Shown here: positions 48,701-57,700 of the stretch, one piece after another
Layout of the letters: the number at the start of each line of letters is the position of its first letter
Numbering within the stretch: the first letter of the stretch is position 1
Origin: Xanthostigma xanthostigma
Lineage: Eukaryota; Arthropoda; Insecta; Raphidioptera; Raphidiidae
Reading direction: 5' to 3'
DNA length: 64,000 nucleotides
NCBI GenBank assembly: GCA_963575645.1
Contig: OY754469.1
Coordinates: 11,550,001-11,614,000, forward strand
Notes under the pieces: model-generated
Database searches by the model: none
The model's input: the letters and a program-made list of their open reading frames with translations, nothing else
Told to the model about the DNA's origin: nothing
Position numbers and translations under genes: made by a program

Positions 48701-51700
48701 CCAAATTGTTACCTCGAAATATTTTAGAGAAAATCACCTGTGACAGTAATTCCATAAGTGTTCCGTTTTGCAGGGAACGCTACAAACGGAAAGGTTTTAA
48801 TTAAATCGTAAATTATTTTGATTCAAGAAATTAACAATTGACCGTAGTTCATTAGTTTAGTATGGCGCGGCGTCACTATTGATTATGTTTGGTTTTCTTG
48901 ACCCACTAATGATGGCGCCACAATGGTTCAAGCGTTGGATTATCGAAATTATACTTTAAAAAAATCAACAAATGTACTATGATATCATTCACAATTTTGA
49001 ATTTTTAGATTCCTTGTATGACACCGTACATAAAATTTTGCAGTAGTCAATTAAGTGCGGCATTGTTATTGCAAACTTTGACCGAAGCATCGCCAAGTTT
49101 TCGAGAACTTGTTAGAAAATGCCAAAGCAATCCGAAAACAAAAGGAATGCCTTTGTCATCATTTCTGATAAAACCGATGCAACGAATAACAAAATATCCC
49201 CTTATTATAAATAAAATATTAGAGAATACACCGACTGAACACAAAGGTATGGACACTTTTCTCTGATGAGTTCTGTTTTGGCACCGCATGCTTTAGTAGT
49301 TCGTTACTTTCCAGCAAACACTTCCGTTTAAATTATATTTGTGTGATTTAGATCATTCTCAATTAACCGAAGCACTCCAAAAAGCTGAATTGTTCTGTAA
49401 ACATTTGAATGAGGGTGTTCGAGAGAGAGAAAATGCCGAACGATTGGACTGGTTGCAGAAACATGTGCAGTGCGACGGAATACAAATAATGTTCAATTCG
49501 GAAACTAACTGTGTCGGCTCTAGAATGTTTTTACATTATGGTCCTTTTACAAAGGTAAGCGTTTATAATAGTTAGATTTTTATTAAATGTACTTGTTTAC
49601 GACATAATTTGATATTTTTGAAATCGCCTGGCAAACATTAATGAAAAAAATCTGAAATAAAGTTTTTTTAATAGATTTTTTTATGACAAAATTTTCTGTA
49701 AAAAATCCAAAATCATTAGGAGATTTATAAAGTCAAAAATTAAAAAAAACTTTTACATGTAGGTAGTCTTATGGAAAATATGTCAACCTAGCATGCAAAC
49801 GGTACATTTTAATTTTTTGCAATTAACCATAAAATGTCAGCAGTTCCGAAAACTAACTATGTAAAGCATCGATGTCTTACGCATATTTTAATATTTTTTC
49901 CAATTTAATTAGGAGACTTTTAACTTTATAAACTATAAAAGTTCCCATTTAGAATTCGACTTACTTTTGATTGGGACTGTAACGGATCAACCTCCTTAAA
50001 TACTAAACTTGAAAGTATTAAAATTTCAAAATGACTCAAGGATTTTTTTAAAATTTCGTCAAGTTAAAATTTCAAGGCTTAGCTAGGCCCCACACCCTTC
50101 AGCTATGTCTTCCATTTTGTATCAAGCATTACAAAAGAAGTGTATAAATTCATCAATTTCAGTTGAATTTTTTTTTTTTAATTAATAAGAAATTATAAAA
50201 AATACAATTATTAAGGTGTGAAGTTGAAATTATTAATTATCGCCACCTGGCGTTGCGGTTCCAAAGCTTAAATGCGCCGCATCGCCATCTGACAATTGGG
50301 GTGGGAATTGCGCTTTGGGGTAGTCGCCAAATATAATACAGGATTGATTTTCTGTGACGGTACCTATTCAAAAATGTTTAATAGCTCTGCTACTATTACT
50401 ACAGTATTTTTAATGTTGCCATCAAAACCGATACCACGAAAACGCACGGCAAAGTCAATAGTCGCGCTAACAAATTCACAAGAAGGTGTTACGATTCGAT
50501 GAATGAAGAATACAAATTAATTTTTCGATTGTTTATAGGTAAAGAGCGGTAAGGAATTAATGGGTTTTCTGATGAACGATTTTTTATTATTGGTGCAACC
50601 GACTAAATCATGTCAAGGTTCACAATTTTCGTTTGAACAAACAGCGGGACAAAATATGAAAATGTATAAACAAGTGAGTAATGATTGAAATATTAAATAA
50701 ATTAGAAAACAGAAGAAACTAGTGAATTTCAAATTAAAATTTAGAGATTCAGTTCAGTGTACAGCAAATCGATCATATAAAACTAGCGGCCCGGCCCGAC
50801 TTCGCCAGAATTTGTAGATTGCTATCGTTTTTTCGTCGGCCTACTGTGCAAATGTGGTCTCCATGAAAAGCGCTTTTATTTTAATGCGATAATTTATAAC
50901 CTATGTCCATCCTGAAGATCCATTCTAAATATCGGTGAAAAAAATTTTGTAATCTGATGAGTAGTCTTGAAGATTACCTCCTACAAACTTTATCTCTTTA
51001 TAATATTAGTATACAGTATGTAAACACGTAAGTTGCACATAGGGAAATTAATATTGTGAAAAAATGACTGGATCAGAGTGAACCTTGAAATCTTGTTTTT
51101 CAATTTGACAGATAATATTCTTTTGCAAAATGAATGTGTATACTACCAAAGAAAATATTCAAATGATTACAACATAATCGGACTTTTTTTATTAATGGGA
51201 CATTAAATTCCCAAAAATACTTAAATATGGTGCGAGATCAAATATCTCCGCCTATTCAAGTTGAAATAAAGACATTAGGTCACTCATTTACCAACGCGCA
51301 TACGTCATACCAGTCAGACAATTTTTGAATGAAATGTTTCCAAACAGATGGAGTTGTTTTTTTGTTTTATTTTTGTACAAAAAAAATAAAATAATGATTT
51401 ATAAGAGCTTTTTATTATTAAAAAAGCCAAGTAAAATAAAAATATATCAAAATAAAATAGAAATCCTCAAGATTACCACGATAATTCAATAGAAATAACA
51501 ATTAATGCAGTCATGGCTAACTCTGATCCAAGTATTTTTTTCCCAATGCTAATTTCCCTATGTGCACCTTACGCGTTTACATACTGTAGATAACCTAAAA
51601 GGTATTAAGTGTCACTTTTGTTATTCTCAACGGAACCCTCTAGTCGAAGTGAGAGATGAAAACCAATTTCTCTATTAGTGCCTATGTCGAACCGTGTAAT

Positions 51701-54700
51701 ATTCAGAACTGCGGGAACTGGCTTTAATTTGACGGGGAAAAAATCTATCCTCGGATCGAAAATAAAATTGTGAGCTTGTAAAAAAAGTATTTTACGGAAA
51801 GGAGAGGCTGAACCCCTAATAATGAATAATTTATAACTGAAAATGTTTTATTTAGTTTTATGTTAAATTTAAGTTAGCTTTTAATAAGTTGTTTTCGTTT
51901 ATGCTTCAGCCAATTTTTCTTAACGATTTAATATTAACAAAAGATACAAAATCATCGATGGAAAACATTAATGATACGGTTGATGCAAACAAAATATTGA
52001 GAATAAAAACTTGCACTAAAACACTGATGTTGCTAACACCAACTGTCACCGATTGCAATTTATGGATAAAGAGGATTACCGAAGCAAAAAATAACTTCGA
52101 TAAACAGTATTGTAAAAGTTTGCAGCGACAAAAATCAAGTGAGTTTTGCATCGATCTATTGTAGCAAAGTTTATTCATTGTGTGTGTTCATTTCAAACCA
52201 TATGAAACCAGTTTATTATTCTGATTGAGGTCTGTTTTATAATAACACTGTATGTATCTAGGTTGTGATTAGGGATGCATCTATACGCCTTTTCACCGAT
52301 ACCGATACTCTTATAAAAATATCGGCGATACCGATACCGATACGCTTATTGTGAATTCAAAAATGAAGGTATAATAAACAAATCACAAGTCAGATTTTTT
52401 TTATTACTATAAAAAGTAGAGACATAGGTTAATATTAGAAAATTAAAAATTTTAGTAATTAAAATTAACATTGATAAGATTTTTGTTTAAAAAACAAAGT
52501 AATCTTAAGTTTTGTGGAGAAAGGCGATTTTGCAAGTCTGTTTGAATAAGACCTGCGCTGGAAAATAGTCTCTCAGATGCGACAGAACTCATTTGGAAAC
52601 TAAAGTTTCCCCGAGCATAGTTCATTCCTCATATGCAACGAAATAGACGCGAGGCCAAAGCCGGCGGGAGAAACAAGACACTCACAAGCGCGGGGTTTCC
52701 CCGAGCATAGTTCGTGCCTCGTTTGCAACGAAATAGACGAGACAACACGCTCGTTTATACTACAATTTTAAATTAAAGTATCGTTGAATCGGTCATAAAA
52801 ATATCGTCGATTCCGATATATCGGCTAACCCGAAGTATCGCCTATATATCGGTATCGGATGCATCGCTAGTTGTGATGAAATTTTTTTAAGTGACATTAT
52901 GCTACACGAGCGATAGCGAGTTTTAATAGTCACACGGACCAAAATATCTTCATAACTGAGATATATTCTACATTTTTTTTTCACGTACCTCCTATAACAT
53001 AGTTGATTTTCACTTCATAATAATAAGTTTGTTCCAAGCAGCCAGCAAAAGGTAACGAAACCGTAACCCGCATGCGCAGTAGCTAAAAAGAAGCCGTTTG
53101 TGGTGATTTTGGAACACGTTTAGCTACTGCGCATGCGGGTGACGGTTTCGTTACCGTTTGCTGGCTGCTTGGAACAAACTTAATGTGTCTGACAGCCGGT
53201 GTTGTCGCTGTGTGCGGCCATATTGCGTTTCATTTGGGTTGTTTACGAAAACTGCGTCTGCTTTGTGTTGCTTTGCTCTCTGTTCAGCTTATGGTATTAA
53301 ATGGTAACTGGCAATGTTACTTTACGCAATACTGCGTCATAGGTAATTTTAGGTTTGTTCCAAGCAGCCGCTGACGGTAACAAAACCGTACACAGTCTTG
53401 TCACTGCGCACGACTGTCTTGCGCACTAGCTCAAAAATAGTTACTGCGCAAGACAGTCTTGCGCAATGACCTGACTGTGTAAGGTTCTGTTACTGTTCGC
53501 GGCTGCTTGGAACAAACTTTTTGCTACCGCTATACAGGCCTAAAATCAGCTATATATATTATACAGAGAGTGTGAAAATTGTAGCTTGTATATCTTAGGG
53601 AATAGTAGAAAAATATTGCGTAACAGCCACACGAAATCGCATTCCGGCCTAGATACACACTGTATATTTTGTTCTGCACCATGTAAACTAGCGGCTTTTG
53701 TCCTCATTTCTAGTATATTCAATATTTCAGCACTCATTTTTTTAATTTTTCACAACTATTTCACATTTCACTTACATAGCAAACTTCATTGAATCATACG
53801 CTACTGTGGCATCGCGCTTTACTTTTCACAACTTCGCAGGTTCGATCCCAGGTGGAGTAATATAAAATAATATTAAAATTATTGAATTTAAATATTAACT
53901 ACATATGAAAAAATGAGTGTGTGTAACCTTTGCGCGCGGTTGAAGTAAAACTTATAGCACCGTCGTTCAGAAAATATCCATTGCATAAACCTGTGTATGG
54001 CGTTGGCTATGCTTAAAATGTGTTTCGTCGACCTCCACTGGCGCTTCGGCCGATAACAAAATCGGTTTGCGTTCGTAGCCATGTTTCACCTTTCGTTCAA
54101 GATGGTTTCTGTAGATGCGTTTTAATGCCGCCATCTGTCAGTCAATGCCTTTAAATAGCGGAAAGTGAACGTTACTTCTGTCCGAAAAAAGATCTGAGTT
54201 ACTCTCAAGTCGCGCCTAAAGAAGTTTTACTTCAATAAATTGAAAATATGAATTGTGCTGGACCCAAATAAACTAGCTGTCGGTAACCTTAAAAAAAATC
54301 ACTTTAGAGCTCGGATCGTCACCGACCTGAAATCGATAATTTTTCAATCGCTTTATATTAATGAGAATCAGCTATTTTATAGAGAGTGGGACAAAATAAA
54401 AATATTAAATCCCATTTTCATTCCTCGAGGACTTTTATCAACCGAACTGTGTCACGCCTTGCTAATAATATGATGCGTACGCTTAATCATACTAATGAAT
54501 AATGTTTTCGACAGTTGTTTCGTACTTTGTGTGATGTGTGTTTTGTTTTTATTTTGTGTGCTCTGCAGAACAACCATGCGTTGTGTCTCGGGGTCGTCTT
54601 CTAGTTGTTGCCAAACAGGGAGCTCATTTCCAACGCACTACTGGTGAGAGTTTTATTAATTTTGTTTTTTATATTGTTGCATGCACTTTAGGTGATAATG

Positions 54701-57700
54701 ATATCGATCAAGCAACAGCGACTATTTTCGTTACTAATATTAATGGCCGACGATTTGATTTCAAACACAAAGTCTTTTCGAAAAAAGGTATTTAATGTAA
54801 ATAATGACGTTGTTGACTTTATCAAAATAGTTCAATAAATAAAATTATCGACCAATTTTTCAGACAATATATTAACAAAAAAATATATAATTAATACATT
54901 AACGTTTCGATATGAAAAATTGGTCGATAATTTTATTTATTGAAGAGTTCTAATCAGACGTTAATCAAAGATTTGTTTATCAAAATAGTTTTTTTTTTTT
55001 GAAAAAGATAACAATTATTCTTATTATACAGTAGGTCCCAGTGATGTAATGAATATTCGCAATTGCATTCGCAAAATTCATCTGAATATTTATATTAGAA
55101 AAAAATCATATATTTTTTTTAATGTAAAAATAATATTAAATAAGATAAAAATATCAATTTTTTAGAATTTCCATTAAAAAAGTTTTTTCTTACTTCTTTT
55201 TTAAAAACTAAGTATTTTCGCTAAGGCAACCTTGCAATTATATTATCATATTTTATCAGTCTTGATTTTAACATTAGTCATTAGGTAATAAAGCTTTACA
55301 TTTAGTATTAATAATCAATCTAATACCCAGAGCCATTATAAATGTGTGCGTGCGACTTGCGCGGCCAATCAGCTGTCAAATTTTAACCTTGGACAAATGA
55401 CGCCAGATTTGAAAACTGAATATTCTCATTCGATAATATAGGCGACATATTCGCATTGGCAAATGTCTAAAAATTGACATTCGTTACATCACTAGTAGGC
55501 CCTTCCGTATCCGGAGCGTTTGGTTTTTTCGCGGATACTTGAAAAGTGTAGATCGTAGTGAACTTTTGGTGACCTTCAGTTTTTTTTAACATATGCAGCA
55601 AAATAGAAACAAATATTAAAATTATAACCATTTTTGCGTCATTAAACAAACAAATTTTTAAGTTCGATTCTGCGGAATTGAATTTCACGAATACTGGACT
55701 TCTTTTTATTTTTACTGGACATCCGACAACACTGCGCTTGATCGTTACGCGCGTTTTTTCCGAGTCGCGGATAAGTAAAACTTCAGATAGCGAATGTGCG
55801 GATACGGGAGGACCTACTGTACTTTTACTGTTGGTTTATGTGGGTAAACGAATCGCTGTTTTTAGGAAAAACTGTGTGCGAGAACGTGTTTTGTAAATTG
55901 ACAATCGGCGATCAAGAACAAGTGACCGATGCCACTAATGCTATTTTAAGTACTTCGACGAGCTGTCAACAAAATTTACAAAATAGCAGTCCGTTATCAA
56001 ATGCCGTATTTGAGTGGAATGCTTCAATGCAGTTTCATATTTATGATTTGGAGAAAGATGTACTTGCAATCACTGTCTATGAGAAATGTCTCTTTACGCC
56101 CAACCGTAAGTTGTTTTTTTTATTATACAAAATAATCACGTTGAAAAATGAAAAGGATATAAGTAGCCAAATATTGAGACTGAGTTGGTTGGACTAAAAT
56201 AGAAATAACGAATTTTTGATAAATACAGTAAAAACACTATCCAAATATACAGTATGTAAACGCGTAAGGTGCACATAGGGAAATTAGCATTGGGAAAAAA
56301 TACTTGGATCAGAGTTAGCCATGCATTAATTGTTATTTCTATTGAATTATCATGGTAATCTTGAGGATTTCTATTTTATTTTGATTTATTTTTATTCAAA
56401 GCAATGGCACGTCAGTCCGGTGTCGGAGAGGCAACCGGATGGCGAGTGGTAATCTGGGCCTATGAGTGGTACAGAACCCCCTGGTAGCGGCCAAAGTGAC
56501 CCCAAATGGACGGGGGCGGCGATATGGGGGTGGGGCAAAATCGAAAAATGTTTGAAAAGGCAACCGGATAAAAATGCGGTTGCATTGAAGGAAATACCCT
56601 AATTATATAATCAATTTTTTTTGCCATCCGATCCACGCGGGCCGTTTTTGCACTAGCGAATAAAAAAAAAATTTAAAAAAAACTGAAAAGGCAACCGCTT
56701 CAAAATTAGTGAGCATACTTATTGACACCACCAAACGTTGGAAAAAAATTGCCATCCGATCCTGATGGGCAGTTTCGGAGAAACAACCCCTCAAAGTCGC
56801 CGAAAAACCCTTTTTTTCGATTTTTTCAACAATAAGTAAAAAAAACACACTAAAAATTGTTCAAATCGGATGGCATTCGAAATTTATACTGTCCTAAGTA
56901 CAAATAATAGTGTGTATCAATGCCATCCGATTTCGATTAAATTTACCCCTATTTAGCCACCCCCAAAACTCATGAAAATAACAATTTTATGCAGCGTATG
57001 GCATTATTTTTCTTGTTATTGAGTTTTGGGGGTTGGCTAAATAGGGGTAAATTTAATCAAAATCGGATGGCATTGATACACACTATTATTTGTACTTAGG
57101 ACAGTATAAATTTCGAATGCCATCCGATTTGAACAATTTTTAGTGTGTTTTTTTTACTTAATGTTGAAAAAATCGAAAAAAAGGGTTTTTCGGCGACTTT
57201 GAGGGGTTGTTTCTCCGAAACTGCCCATCAGGATCGGATGGCAATTTTTTTCCAACGTTTGGTGGTGTCAATAAGTATGCTCACTAATTTTGAAGCGGTT
57301 GCCTTTTCAGTTTTTTTTTAATTTTTTTTTTATTCGCTAGTGCAAAAACGGCCCGCGTGGATCGGATGGCAAAAAAAATTGATTATATAATTAGGGTATT
57401 TCCTTCAATGCAACCGCATTTTTATCCGGTTGCCTTTTCAAACATTTTTCGATTTTGCCCCACCCCCATATCGCCGCCCCCGTCCATTTGGGGTCACTTT
57501 GGCCGCTACCAGGGGGTTCTGTACCACTCATAGGCCCAGATTACCACTCGCCATCCGGTTGCCTCTCCGACACCGGACTGACGTGCCATTGCTTTGAATA
57601 TTTTATTTTACTTGGCTTTTTTTTTAATTTTAACTTTTTTGTATGCGTTAGCCACAGCCATCTTTGGCGCTTGTTTTAATAAAATAAAATTTCGTCTTTA

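Larger units (their letters stand above)
47682..52138 (+). other. Intersectin DH (RhoGEF) and PH domains
   Basis: Exons 15-17 encode the Dbl-homology domain: [20 protein letters not shown], then [16 protein letters not shown], and the conserved CR3 helix [20 protein letters not shown]. Exons 17-19 encode the PH domain: [29 protein letters not shown] and [23 protein letters not shown] of long intersectins is a Cdc42-specific exchange factor. All key helices look intact, so I infer an active GEF. Confidence 0.92.

Noticed and set aside
57455-57679. 74-codon frame at the right arm of the giant palindrome
   Set aside because: It runs through inverted-repeat sequence and out into unrelated DNA, so there is no reason to think it is translated.
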